Assembly: GCF_013373065.1 (NCBI RefSeq)
Contig: NZ_JABXIN010000020.1
Coordinates: 1-64,000, forward strand
DNA from: Algoriphagus sp.
GTDB lineage: Bacteria; Bacteroidota; Bacteroidia; Cytophagales; Cyclobacteriaceae
Length of the DNA: 64,000 nt
Reading direction: 5' to 3'
A model generated the notes under the pieces. It was not told where the DNA came from, did not search any database, and saw nothing but the letters and a program-made list of their open reading frames with translations. Position numbers and translations under genes: made by a program. The number at the start of each line of letters is the position of its first letter. Position 1 is the first letter of the stretch. Shown piece after piece: positions 16,486-24,243 of the stretch.

Positions 16486-16512
16486 AAAAGGGAGGAAGAG
16501 TCCTCCCTTTTT
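16485..16512 (-). terminator. Terminator-like hairpin inside the aromatic operon
   Basis: Perfect arms AAAAAGGGAGGA and TCCTCCCTTTTT lie between the DAHP synthase stop codon (16535) and the aroB start, followed on the minus strand by a T-run that contains the aroB TTG. As an intrinsic terminator it would lower downstream expression; as an mRNA hairpin it could also mask the start codon or protect the 3' end of the upstream message. Confidence 0.6.
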
Positions 16513-16534
16513 GAATTTGATTCAGCTGAATTAA

Positions 16535-17635
16535 TTAGGCTTTTTTGATCGCATCTGCTTCCCGCAATTGCTTTTCTTGACGCTTGACGGATTCTTCGTG
16601 AATGGAATAAAGCAGTTCTTTCATGAACTTCTCACTTAGATTTTTTGCCATTCCTTTTTGAGTACGACTTTCCATTACATCTTTCCAACGATCAGATTGA
16701 AATACAGTCAAGTGATGCTCCCGCTTGTGTTCCCCGATTTGGTCGATTACTGCAAAACGCTCTTGCAAAATATCCAACAATTGATCATCCAAATGATCGA
16801 CTGCTCTGCGAAGATCTTGCAATCGCTCATCAGGCCTCATATTTTCCAAAGGCTCCTTGAAGTCGATTGCATTGAGGATTTCCCGTAATGCTTTTGGGGT
16901 CACTTGCTGCTTGGCATCGGACCAGGCATTATCCGGATCATGGTGTGTTTCAATCATCAAGCCGTCCAAACCAAAGTTGATGGCACGTTGAGATACTTCT
17001 AAAATTCCATCGCGGCGACCTACGATATGAGATGGGTCATTGATTACTTCCATTCCGGTCCAAACACGCTTTAGGTGAATAGGCATGGACCAGTTAGGTT
17101 TGTTACGGAATCGCTTATCATACGCATCCGAGAAGCCTCGGTGAATGGCAGCCAATTTGTCTAAGCCGACAGCATGCATCCGTTCCAAAGCCCCAATCCA
17201 AAGATCTAAATCGGGATTCATTGGGTTTTTTACCATCACAGGTACATCCGAACCTCTCAGCGCTTCGGCGATTTCCTGAACAGCAAATGGATTCACGGTT
17301 GTTCGAGCCCCAACCCAAATCACATCCACACCATGTTTAAGGGCTAATTCTGCATGCGCAGCATTTCCTACTTCAACCGTAATGGGAATATTTAAATGAT
17401 GGCGGACGATTTCCATCCATTTCAAGCCATCTTCTCCAATTCCTTCAAAAGACCCAGGTCTTGTCCGTGGTTTCCAGATACCTGCTCGGAAAATTTGAGG
17501 AACGGCATTCGCTTCCTTCATATCCAAACAGATTTTCTCAATTTGCTCTGGACTTTCTGCTGAGCAAGGACCTGCAATGATCAAAGGGGTAGTCAAGTTT
17601 AATCCCCAATCTTTGATTTGTTTGTGTGTTTTCAT
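16535..17635 (-). CDS. Bifunctional DAHP synthase / chorismate mutase (copy 1, attenuated)
   Basis: A 366-residue fusion. The N-terminal DAHP synthase domain (about 1-260) shows IIAGPCSAES, the WKPRTRPGSFEG motif, VGART and MVKNP. The C-terminal AroQ-type chorismate mutase domain (about 270-350) begins with an LRRAVDHLDDQLLDIL helix. It condenses PEP with erythrose 4-phosphate and also converts chorismate to prephenate. It sits directly downstream of a Phe/Tyr leader peptide and terminator, so it is the first structural gene under attenuation control. A paralogue of the same architecture lies upstream at 18094-19161. Confidence 0.94.
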   Translation of the reverse strand: MKTHKQIKDWGLNLTTPLIIAGPCSAESPEQIEKICLDMKEANAVPQIFRAGIWKPRTRPGSFEGIGEDGLKWMEIVRHHLNIPITVEVGNAAHAELALKHGVDVIWVGARTTVNPFAVQEIAEALRGSDVPVMVKNPMNPDLDLWIGALERMHAVGLDKLAAIHRGFSDAYDKRFRNKPNWSMPIHLKRVWTGMEVINDPSHIVGRRDGILEVSQRAINFGLDGLMIETHHDPDNAWSDAKQQVTPKALREILNAIDFKEPLENMRPDERLQDLRRAVDHLDDQLLDILQERFAVIDQIGEHKREHHLTVFQSDRWKDVMESRTQKGMAKNLSEKFMKELLYSIHEESVKRQEKQLREADAIKKA

Positions 17636-17656
17636 ACGGCTGAGCGTTTAAATAAA

Positions 17657-17684
17657 AAAGCCCGACTCTTTCGAATCGGGCTTT
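17657..17684 (-). terminator. Attenuator terminator of the aromatic operon
   Basis: On the minus strand, AAAGCCCGA (17684-17676) pairs with TCGGGCTTT (17665-17657) and is followed by a T-run. It ends about 20 nt before the DAHP synthase ATG and 19 nt after the leader peptide stop codon, the usual position for a transcription attenuator. Its upstream arm overlaps a sequence complementary to 17731-17739 in the leader coding region. Confidence 0.8.
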
Positions 17685-17739
17685 GGTGTTGTTTATGTTC
17701 TTTTAATTTTTGACTGGACAATACACTGCTCCGATTCGA
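17671..17739 (-). promoter_or_regulatory. Candidate antiterminator pairing
   Basis: In the leader RNA, UCGAAUCGG (17739-17731) is perfectly complementary over 9 nt to CCGAUUCGA (17679-17671), which covers part of the terminator's 5' arm and loop. Forming this pair would prevent the terminator. The upstream segment begins 12 nt after the last Phe codon of the leader, so a ribosome stalled within the aromatic run could leave it free. Confidence 0.6.
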
Positions 17740-17798
17740 TGTTGGCTTCGAAAGTAAAAGTAAAAGAAGGTAAAATAAATCGCGGCTGTGATTAACAT
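17703..17798 (-). CDS. Phe/Tyr-rich leader peptide of the aromatic operon
   Basis: A 31-codon open frame, ATG at 17798 and TAA at 17703-17705. It starts MLITAAI, and residues 8-16 read YFTFFYFYF: five Phe and three Tyr codons out of nine (17777-17751). It contains no Trp codon. It lies between the upstream DAHP synthase paralogue and the attenuator terminator. This is the layout of classical ribosome-mediated attenuation, in which shortage of charged tRNA-Phe or tRNA-Tyr stalls the ribosome. The genes downstream make exactly Phe and Tyr, which supports the reading. A longer frame over the same DNA encodes no recognisable protein. Confidence 0.85.
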   Translation of the reverse strand: MLITAAIYFTFFYFYFRSQHRIGAVYCPVKN

Positions 17799-17829
17799 GC
17801 TGTAAATGTAAGTGCATGTTTTTTAAATG

Positions 17830-17837
17830 CAAAATTA
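17830..17837 (-). promoter_or_regulatory. Possible -7 element of the attenuated promoter
   Basis: TAATTTTG on the minus strand matches TAnnTTTG. It would start a leader RNA of roughly 165 nt with about 25 nt before the leader ATG. No well-spaced -33 TTTG is present, so support is weak. Confidence 0.35.
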
Positions 17838-17839
17838 TT

Positions 17840-18093
17840 TTTTTTACAAAAGATTGAGAAATTGACAAAAAAGGACTGGTTTCTTTTTAAAAATTTTAAA
17901 ATCAAAAAAATCAAATAGAGAAAACAGACTTATATTTCGTTAATTTATTATTAGTCAAAATTTTATTCTAAAATATTTTTTTTCAAAAAATGAAAGAAAG
18001 GAGAATAGCTTCTTGAATCCTGAATCATTCAATTAATAATTGTATTCAAAACCGATTGATTGAAAGACAGGTATGCATGCATGCATACCTGTT
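17840..18093. other. AT-rich intergenic region with a 26-bp perfect palindrome
   Basis: Between the leader region and the upstream DAHP synthase gene the sequence is strongly AT-rich and has no coding potential. At 18067-18092, one base from the stop codon of the upstream gene, lies a perfect palindrome (ACAGGTATGCATG and its reverse complement). It could form a hairpin at the 3' end of that message, but no T-run follows, so it is not a standard terminator. A protein-binding site is the alternative. Confidence 0.55.
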
Positions 18094-19161
18094 CTAATCT
18101 CTATCCAGAATTTCCGTTTGTTTTCGTATGGATTCCTGATGAAGCAAGCTGAAGATTTCAACGATGACTTCTTTATTAATTCCCAATTGCTGGGCCCATT
18201 CAGGTCGGGTTTGGAGAATCTCTTGCCATCGTTCTAATTGGAGGACAGCTACATTGTTCAGCTTTTTGTATTCTCCGATTTTGTCTACCAGTTCCATTCG
18301 ACGGTGAATTGCCTCTAATAAATCATGGTCTGCTTGATCGATTTGTTGTCGAATGTCGTCCAGTTGATTTAAGGCTTCAGACCCTTCAAAGTGAACTTTC
18401 CTTGTTTTCAAATGCTGAAGAAGGATTCCCAAATCTTGTGGTGTTAGTTGTTGGGCTGCATCCGTCCAAGCCTGTTCTGGGTGGATATGGGACTCGATCA
18501 TCAAACCATCAAAATTCAAGTCCAATGCTTTTTGAGCGATGATAGGAACCAAATTTCGCTTTCCGGAGATATGGCTGGGGTCATTGATCATCATCAAATC
18601 CGGAAAATGCGTCCGAAATTCAATGGGGATTTGCCACAAGGGAGAATTGCGGTGAAGCGTATCACGGAAATTGCTGAATCCACGGTGAACGACTGCCAAA
18701 TCAGTAATCCCAGCTTTCAGGAATCGTTCTACAGCTCCAATCCAAAGGCTTAGATCAGGATTTACAGGGTTTTTTACCATCAACGGAATGTCTACTCCTT
18801 TGAGGCTTTCTGCAATTTCCTGTACAGTAAAAGGGTTTACTGTGGATCGAGCGCCTACCCAGAAAATGTCAATTCCGGCATTTAAGGCTTCTTCAACATG
18901 TTGGGCGGAAGCTACTTCAACGGCGAATTGAATCGGGTATTTCTCCTTTAGTTCCTGAATCCAAGGTAGGGCAATGGCTCCTAAGCCTTCAAAGCTTCCT
19001 GGCCTGGTTCGCGGTTTCCATACCCCGCCTCGAATAATGAAGATTCCTTCTTCGACTAATTTCCCCACCGTTTCTTCTAATTGAGAGGGAGTTTCTATAC
19101 TGCAAGGGCCTGCAATAATCAGGGGTTTCTGATGGGAGTTTTTATTGAAAATCGCTTTCAA
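18094..19161 (-). CDS. Bifunctional DAHP synthase / chorismate mutase (copy 2)
   Basis: A 355-residue paralogue of the protein at 16535-17635 with the same order: DAHP synthase domain (IIAGPCSIET, WKPRTRPGSFEGLG, VGARSTVNPF, MVKNPVNPDL), then an AroQ-type chorismate mutase (LDDIRQQIDQADHDLLEAI). An in-frame stop codon lies five codons upstream and no ATG is available, so the start is TTG at 19161, giving MKAIFNKNSHQ. It lies upstream of the Phe/Tyr attenuator and so would escape that control if transcribed from its own promoter. The two copies may be isoenzymes with different feedback control, which is inference. Confidence 0.93.
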   Translation of the reverse strand: MKAIFNKNSHQKPLIIAGPCSIETPSQLEETVGKLVEEGIFIIRGGVWKPRTRPGSFEGLGAIALPWIQELKEKYPIQFAVEVASAQHVEEALNAGIDIFWVGARSTVNPFTVQEIAESLKGVDIPLMVKNPVNPDLSLWIGAVERFLKAGITDLAVVHRGFSNFRDTLHRNSPLWQIPIEFRTHFPDLMMINDPSHISGKRNLVPIIAQKALDLNFDGLMIESHIHPEQAWTDAAQQLTPQDLGILLQHLKTRKVHFEGSEALNQLDDIRQQIDQADHDLLEAIHRRMELVDKIGEYKKLNNVAVLQLERWQEILQTRPEWAQQLGINKEVIVEIFSLLHQESIRKQTEILDRD

Positions 19162-19227
19162 ATCGATTTGGGTTTATGAGGTTTTAAACCTTGGAAAAGA
19201 ACCTTTGTTTTCTTTTCAAATTTGGGA

Positions 19228-19235
19228 CAAAGGTA
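19228..19235 (-). promoter_or_regulatory. Possible -7 element for DAHP synthase copy 2
   Basis: TACCTTTG on the minus strand fits TAnnTTTG and would give a 5' leader of about 60 nt. No correctly spaced -33 TTTG is seen. Confidence 0.3.
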
Positions 19236-19293
19236 AAGCAATTTGTGCTTTCCATTATTCCCAACAAAATAGAAGTAGAACCTGTTTTTTTGA

Positions 19294-19301
19294 TATCTTT
19301 G
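19294..19301 (+). promoter_or_regulatory. Possible -7 element for proline dehydrogenase
   Basis: TATCTTTG fits the Bacteroidota -7 consensus TAnnTTTG. It is followed by GC and lies 18 bp before the ATG at 19320. No -33 box is evident. Confidence 0.35.
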
Positions 19302-19319
19302 CGACTTAATTTGCGCTTG

Positions 19320-20498
19320 ATGGCCGTGAAACCCAAAATATCTTTTGAAAATCTTGAGGTAGCCTTTGCTTCCAAATCGGATGCAGAGCTTCGAAAAATG
19401 TATTTGATTTTCGCCACCTTGAACAACAATCTGATCTCTGACTTGGGGATAGGCTTGGCGAATTTGGCATTCAAACTCAAACTCCCAATCAATGGGATCA
19501 TGAAAAAGACCATGTTTGGTCATTTTTGTGGTGGAGAGACGATTGAGGAATCCATTCATGCTTGTCATGAATTGGCGAAATATGGTGTTCAATCCATTTT
19601 GGACCTTTCAGTGGAAGGAAAGGGTACAGAGGAGAGTTTTGATCAGACCACTGAAGAAATCTACCAAACCATGGTTCATTCCGCAGAAAAGGATTATATG
19701 CCTTTTGGAGTGTTCAAGACCACAGGTTTGGGGGATTTTCATATTATGGAAAAAATCCAAGCGGGCGAGAAATTGAATTCTGAAGAGCAAGCGGCTTTTG
19801 AGAGAATAAAGGCTCGGGTGGATCGTTTGTGTAAGACTGCCCATGACTTAGGCTTGAAAATTTTGGTGGATGCTGAAGAGTCTTGGTTTCAGGATGTCAT
19901 CGATAATTTGGCATATGAGGCCATGGAAAAATACAATAGGGAGCGTTGTGTGGTGTACAATACTTACCAAATGTATCGTCATGATTCCCTAGGAAGATTA
20001 AAGCGGGATTTCGAAAACGCAAAGCAAAAGGGGTATCTCTTGGGCGCCAAACCGGTACGAGGAGCCTATATGGAAAAGGAGCGGGAGCGAGCTGAAGAAA
20101 TGGGCTACCAAGATCCGATTCAGCCGAATAAGGAGGCAACAGACAGGGATTATGACGCAGCTATTCGCTTTTGCGTTGAGAATGGCATTCATTTGGTTTG
20201 CGCCTCTCACAATGAAAAAAGTAATCTGGAACTCACCGAATTGATGGAAGAGTTTGGTTTAGAGCCAAAAGACGAGCGTGTTTTCTTCTCTCAGTTATAC
20301 GGTATGAGTGACAACATTTCTTTCAATTTGGCAAAAGCAGGTTACCAAGTTGTAAAGTATGTTCCCTATGGGCCTGTGGAGAAGGTGATGCCTTATTTAA
20401 CTCGACGTGCTGCTGAAAACACTTCCATTGCCGGACAAAGCAGCCGAGAGTTTGAACTGGTGAAACGGGAAATGCAGCGAAGAAAGAATTTGAAGTAA
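19320..20498 (+). CDS. putA: Proline dehydrogenase
   Basis: A 392-residue monofunctional FAD-dependent proline dehydrogenase (TIM barrel), converting proline to pyrroline-5-carboxylate. Motifs include the G-K-G-T-E-E and D-A-E-E-S-W segments, the KPVRGAYMEKER substrate/FAD region and the terminal RRAAENTSI. The ATG at 19320 begins MAVKPKISFENL and lies just after a -7 element; a longer in-frame extension back to 19191 would run into the divergent promoter region and looks non-coding. No P5C dehydrogenase domain is fused, unlike enterobacterial PutA. It is divergent from the aromatic operon. Confidence 0.93.
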   Translation: MAVKPKISFENLEVAFASKSDAELRKMYLIFATLNNNLISDLGIGLANLAFKLKLPINGIMKKTMFGHFCGGETIEESIHACHELAKYGVQSILDLSVEGKGTEESFDQTTEEIYQTMVHSAEKDYMPFGVFKTTGLGDFHIMEKIQAGEKLNSEEQAAFERIKARVDRLCKTAHDLGLKILVDAEESWFQDVIDNLAYEAMEKYNRERCVVYNTYQMYRHDSLGRLKRDFENAKQKGYLLGAKPVRGAYMEKERERAEEMGYQDPIQPNKEATDRDYDAAIRFCVENGIHLVCASHNEKSNLELTELMEEFGLEPKDERVFFSQLYGMSDNISFNLAKAGYQVVKYVPYGPVEKVMPYLTRRAAENTSIAGQSSREFELVKREMQRRKNLK

Positions 20499-20565
20499 TC
20501 AGTTTGCTTTAGGTAGTAAATTAAAAAAATTAAGTTATTGATTAGTAAATAATTAGATAGATAAA

Positions 20566-22272
20566 ATGCAAGTATTGAGCGAACAAGAACTTGAACGCAG
20601 AAAAGACCGGGAAGAGTTGATGCGATTGGGAGTAAATCCCTATCCGGCAGCCTCTTTTCCCATCAATGTGACTGCAAAGGATATTCATCAGAATTATGAA
20701 AATCGTAAAAACGATTACAAGAATATTTCCATAGCGGGTCGCTTGATGAGTCGTCGAATCATGGGTTCAGCTTCATTTGCGGAAATTCAGGATTCTACCG
20801 GAAGACTTCAAATCTATGTTCGCCGTGATGATATCTGTCCCGGAGAGGACAAGACGCTTTACAATGCTGTTTTCAAAAAACTTTTGGGGATAGGCGATTT
20901 CATCGGCGTCAAGGGATACATTTTTACGACCCAAACGGGAGAGATTTCCCTTCATGTGACCGAATTAAAGGTTCTATCTAAGGCAGTAAAACCTTTACCT
21001 GTTGTGAAGCGAGATGAAGAAGGGAATGTTTACGATGGATTTACAGATCCTGAATTGCGCTACCGTCAGCGTTATGTGGACTTGACAGTGAATCCCGAGG
21101 TAAAAAAGACCTTTATCACGAGATCCAACATTATTTCTTCCATGAGACGCTATTTTGATGATCATGGATGGTTGGAAGTAGAAACTCCGATTCTTCAGGC
21201 AGTTCATGGCGGTGCGGCGGCCCGTCCGTTTCAGACGCATCACAATACCTTGGATATGCCGCTTTTCCTTCGAATTGCCAATGAATTGTATCTAAAGCGT
21301 TTGATTGTAGGTGGGTTTGATGGAGTATATGAGTTTGGGAAAATGTTCCGAAACGAAGGAATGGACCGCACCCACAATCCGGAATTCACCTCTATGGAAA
21401 TCTACGTAGCATACAAAGACTACATCTGGATGATGGAAATGGTGGAGGAATTGTTGGAGAAGGTAACGGAACGCATTCATGGAACTACCCAAGTAAAAGT
21501 GGGTGAACATGTGATTGATTTCGCTGGTCCATATCGCCGTCTCACCATGTATGATTCCATCAAGGAATATGCAGGAGTGGATGTGAGCCAACTAGATGAA
21601 GCTGGACTTCGAGAGGTCTGCAAAAAATTGGCTATTGAAGTGGATGATTCCATGGGTAAGGGCAAATTGATTGATGAGATTTTTGGAGCCAAAGTAGAAG
21701 CTCATTTGATCCAGCCGACCTATATTATTGATTATCCTATTGAAATGACGCCTTTGGCCAAAAAGCACCGCACGGAAGAAGGGTTGGTTGAGCGATTTGA
21801 GCTTTTCGTCAATGGAAAGGAAATTGCAAATGCTTACTCCGAGTTGAATGATCCAATTGATCAGCGGGAACGTTTTGAGGACCAACTTAAATTGGCAGCA
21901 AGAGGGGATGATGAGGCCATGGCGATGGATGAGGATTTCTTAAGAGCTTTGGAATATGGTATGCCTCCTACATCTGGTTTGGGAATCGGAATTGACCGAT
22001 TGACTATGCTATTGACCAATAACTCGACCATCCAGGAAGTTCTATTCTTCCCGCAAATGCGCCCAGAGAAAAAAGCGGTTGAATTGACCGAGGAAGAGAA
22101 GCTTGTATTTGATTTGATCAGTAAAAATCACCCGGCCAATTTGCTGGACATTAAAAATGAGGCAGGTTTAAGTAATAAAAAGTGGGATGTTTCGATCAAA
22201 GGATTGACCAAAAAAGGAGTGGCTAAGGTTACCAAAGAAGGTGAAACCTTGACCATTGATCTTTTGGATTAA
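20566..22272 (+). CDS. lysS: Lysyl-tRNA synthetase, class II, with C-terminal extension
   Basis: A 568-residue class II synthetase that charges tRNA-Lys. The N-terminal OB-fold anticodon domain is followed by the catalytic core with motif 2 ([14 protein letters not shown]) and motif 3 ([12 protein letters not shown]). E. coli LysS is about 505 residues. Here about 65 residues are added after the core ([20 protein letters not shown], then a helix ending at [12 protein letters not shown]), which reads like a small winged-helix module. An intrinsic terminator follows the gene. It is probably monocistronic. Confidence 0.96.
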   Translation: MQVLSEQELERRKDREELMRLGVNPYPAASFPINVTAKDIHQNYENRKNDYKNISIAGRLMSRRIMGSASFAEIQDSTGRLQIYVRRDDICPGEDKTLYNAVFKKLLGIGDFIGVKGYIFTTQTGEISLHVTELKVLSKAVKPLPVVKRDEEGNVYDGFTDPELRYRQRYVDLTVNPEVKKTFITRSNIISSMRRYFDDHGWLEVETPILQAVHGGAAARPFQTHHNTLDMPLFLRIANELYLKRLIVGGFDGVYEFGKMFRNEGMDRTHNPEFTSMEIYVAYKDYIWMMEMVEELLEKVTERIHGTTQVKVGEHVIDFAGPYRRLTMYDSIKEYAGVDVSQLDEAGLREVCKKLAIEVDDSMGKGKLIDEIFGAKVEAHLIQPTYIIDYPIEMTPLAKKHRTEEGLVERFELFVNGKEIANAYSELNDPIDQRERFEDQLKLAARGDDEAMAMDEDFLRALEYGMPPTSGLGIGIDRLTMLLTNNSTIQEVLFFPQMRPEKKAVELTEEEKLVFDLISKNHPANLLDIKNEAGLSNKKWDVSIKGLTKKGVAKVTKEGETLTIDLLD

Positions 22273-22301
22273 TTCAATCCTTGTCGTACGAATAAAATCA
22301 A

Positions 22302-22342
22302 AGATGGAAAACCGTTTCTTTATGGTTTTCCATCTTTTTTTT
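22302..22342 (+). terminator. Intrinsic terminator of lysS
   Basis: Arms AGATGGAAAACC and GGTTTTCCATCT are perfect complements with a 10-nt loop and are followed by eight T residues. The end overlaps the stop codon of the convergent NYN gene. Confidence 0.9.
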
Positions 22343-23117
22343 ATTTCAATTTAACCAATGGGTAATTCAATCCATTCACCTCATTTCGAACCACCACATA
22401 CTTATCCAAGCTTTTGAAAAGTTCTGTCAAATTCCGAAAGCCATAAGAGCGAGGGTCAAAACTGGGGTCTATCTTTCTCAAAGATGATCCGATCTTAGCA
22501 ATGTGGATTTCTTCTTCCTCTTCGGAAGAAATTTCAAAAGCTTTGTCAATTAAATGCAGATCCAACTTTGGATATTTTTTCTTCCGTTTTGAACCTTCAT
22601 GGGGGGAGGAATGGGAGCGGCTAGAACTGGACTTATCTTGTTTCGTAGCAACTGATTTATCTTCTTCCTCTTCCAGTTCTTCTCCCAAGTTTTCGGCAAA
22701 GGTGAAAATTTCACAAGATTGGACGAAGGCCTTTGGGGTAACTCTTCGACCAATTCCCATCACGAATAATCCTTCTTCACGAATTCGTTTGGCTAATCCG
22801 GTGTAATCGGAGTCGGAGGAAACGATGCAAAAACCATCTACTGATCCACTGTGAAGAATATCCATCGCGTCTATAATCAGGGAACTGTCTGTTGAGTTTT
22901 TTCCTGTTGTGTAGGAAAATTTCTGCATAGGATTAAAGGAATGAAGGTTGATAGGATCCTTCCATCCATTCATTTGGGGAGTGGTCCAATCTCCATAAAT
23001 CCTCCGGATCGTTGCCTTTCCATATTTGGAGACCTCTTCTAGAATTTCCTGAAGTAATTTAGGTTGTGCATTATCCCCGTCGATGAGGACAGCAATGTTG
23101 AATTTGTTTTCAAGCAT
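22341..23117 (-). CDS. NYN domain (PIN-like) RNase with C-terminal OST-HTH/LOTUS-like domain
   Basis: A 258-residue protein. The N-terminal NYN/LabA-like domain (about 5-145) has the acidic residues of PIN-like nucleases: LIDGDNAQ near the start, DSSLIIDAMDIL, and VSSDSDYTGLAKRIRE. A linker rich in Glu, Ser and Lys (about 148-185) is followed by a domain (about 186-258) resembling OST-HTH/LOTUS, with PRSYGFRNLTELFKSL. The family is thought to bind and cut RNA in the cytoplasm; its substrate here is unknown. It starts 56 bp after the dienelactone hydrolase gene and is separated from it by a terminator. Confidence 0.85.
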   Translation of the reverse strand: MLENKFNIAVLIDGDNAQPKLLQEILEEVSKYGKATIRRIYGDWTTPQMNGWKDPINLHSFNPMQKFSYTTGKNSTDSSLIIDAMDILHSGSVDGFCIVSSDSDYTGLAKRIREEGLFVMGIGRRVTPKAFVQSCEIFTFAENLGEELEEEEDKSVATKQDKSSSSRSHSSPHEGSKRKKKYPKLDLHLIDKAFEISSEEEEEIHIAKIGSSLRKIDPSFDPRSYGFRNLTELFKSLDKYVVVRNEVNGLNYPLVKLK

Positions 23118-23139
23118 AATGTGTAATTAACTAAAAATA

Positions 23140-23159
23140 AAGAGGGCAGGAGCCCTCTT
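23140..23159 (-). terminator. Intrinsic terminator of the dienelactone hydrolase gene
   Basis: AAGAGGGC and GCCCTCTT pair around a 4-nt loop, followed on the minus strand by TATTTTTAG. Confidence 0.75.
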
Positions 23160-23173
23160 GTGGTATTTGGGTT

Positions 23174-24061
23174 TTATTTCAATTTCTCTTTGAAAAAAGC
23201 AATGGTCCGTTCCCATGCCAGATTTGCTGCTTTTTCGTCGTAGCGAGGAGTAGTATTGTTATGGAATCCATGATTGACCCCTTCATACATATGCATGACA
23301 TATTCCACGTTATTGGCCTTTAGGGCTTCTTCATACGCAGGCCATCCGGCATTCACCCGTTCATCCAAACTTGCATATTGGATCATCAATGGAGCCTTGA
23401 TTTGAGCAGCTTCTTCTGCTGTAGGCTGACCTCCATAGAAAGGAACTGAGGCTCCTAAATCAGGGATTCGAACAGCCATCATGTTGGAGATCCATCCTCC
23501 AAAACAAAAACCAACGACACCCACATGTCCGTTGCAATCAGGATGGTTTTTTAGGTAATTATAGGCGGCAATAAAGTCTTCTAACATTTCATCCCGGCTT
23601 CGCTTTCGTTGCATTTCCCGCCCTTCATCATCATTTCCGGGATATCCTCCCAATGGCCATAAGGCATCCGGGGCAATGGAAATAAAGCCCGCTACGGCAC
23701 ATCTTCGTCCTACATCTTCAATGTATGGATTCAATCCGCGGTTTTCGTGTACCACTACAATTCCAGGGAATTTTCCACTTCCTGAAGGTTTTGAGAGGAG
23801 TCCTCTGATTTCACCCCCTCCATTTGGAGAATTGTAGAATACATAATCTGAACTTTGCATTCGATCATCATCCGGTTGAACGGTCGCTGTACTTATGTAG
23901 TCCGGCATCATGGTACTCATCAGCGTCGTTAGTGTAATTCCTCCCACCGCATAGGCAGAAAGCTTTTCCATAAAGGTGCGACGATCTAATTGATTATGGG
24001 CGTAATAATCATAAAGATCAAATACCTCCTGTGGGATGTCTTCTTTGTTCAGTTTTTTCAT
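23174..24061 (-). CDS. Dienelactone hydrolase family protein, exported
   Basis: A 295-residue alpha/beta hydrolase of the carboxymethylenebutenolidase family. The nucleophile motif is GFCFGGW with Cys as nucleophile, as in the family. The Asp in LDERVNAG and the His in GVNHGFHN complete the triad. A conserved N-terminal region contains D-R-R-T-F-M followed by a hydrophobic stretch ending near MMPDY, which looks like a twin-arginine signal starting about residue 26. Tat-dependent export is therefore inferred. The physiological substrate is unknown; dienelactone or other ester/lactone hydrolysis is the family activity. Confidence 0.88.
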   Translation of the reverse strand: MKKLNKEDIPQEVFDLYDYYAHNQLDRRTFMEKLSAYAVGGITLTTLMSTMMPDYISTATVQPDDDRMQSSDYVFYNSPNGGGEIRGLLSKPSGSGKFPGIVVVHENRGLNPYIEDVGRRCAVAGFISIAPDALWPLGGYPGNDDEGREMQRKRSRDEMLEDFIAAYNYLKNHPDCNGHVGVVGFCFGGWISNMMAVRIPDLGASVPFYGGQPTAEEAAQIKAPLMIQYASLDERVNAGWPAYEEALKANNVEYVMHMYEGVNHGFHNNTTPRYDEKAANLAWERTIAFFKEKLK

Positions 24062-24243
24062 ATCACAAAATTTTTTGTAGAAAATAGGATTATTTCAGGA
24101 GAATTGATAGCTCCTAATGCTATAAGGAGAATTTTTGATTTTAAAGGTTTTTATTTTCTATCCACTATCAAAAAAAGAGATTATGGAATAATTGTTTTTG
24201 CCTGCCTGATTTTTCTTATTTTCAGGAGACAAAGCCACTCTCC

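Noticed and set aside
17632..17868. A 78-codon open frame covering the region before the DAHP synthase gene.
   Set aside because: It runs through the attenuator terminator, has a Leu/His-rich sequence without any protein-like pattern, and competes with the Phe/Tyr leader in another frame, which explains the DNA better.
19158..19592. A 144-codon minus-strand frame opposite the start of the proline dehydrogenase gene.
   Set aside because: It overlaps real coding sequence and the divergent promoter region, and its composition (Lys, Phe, Gln-rich) looks like an antisense shadow.
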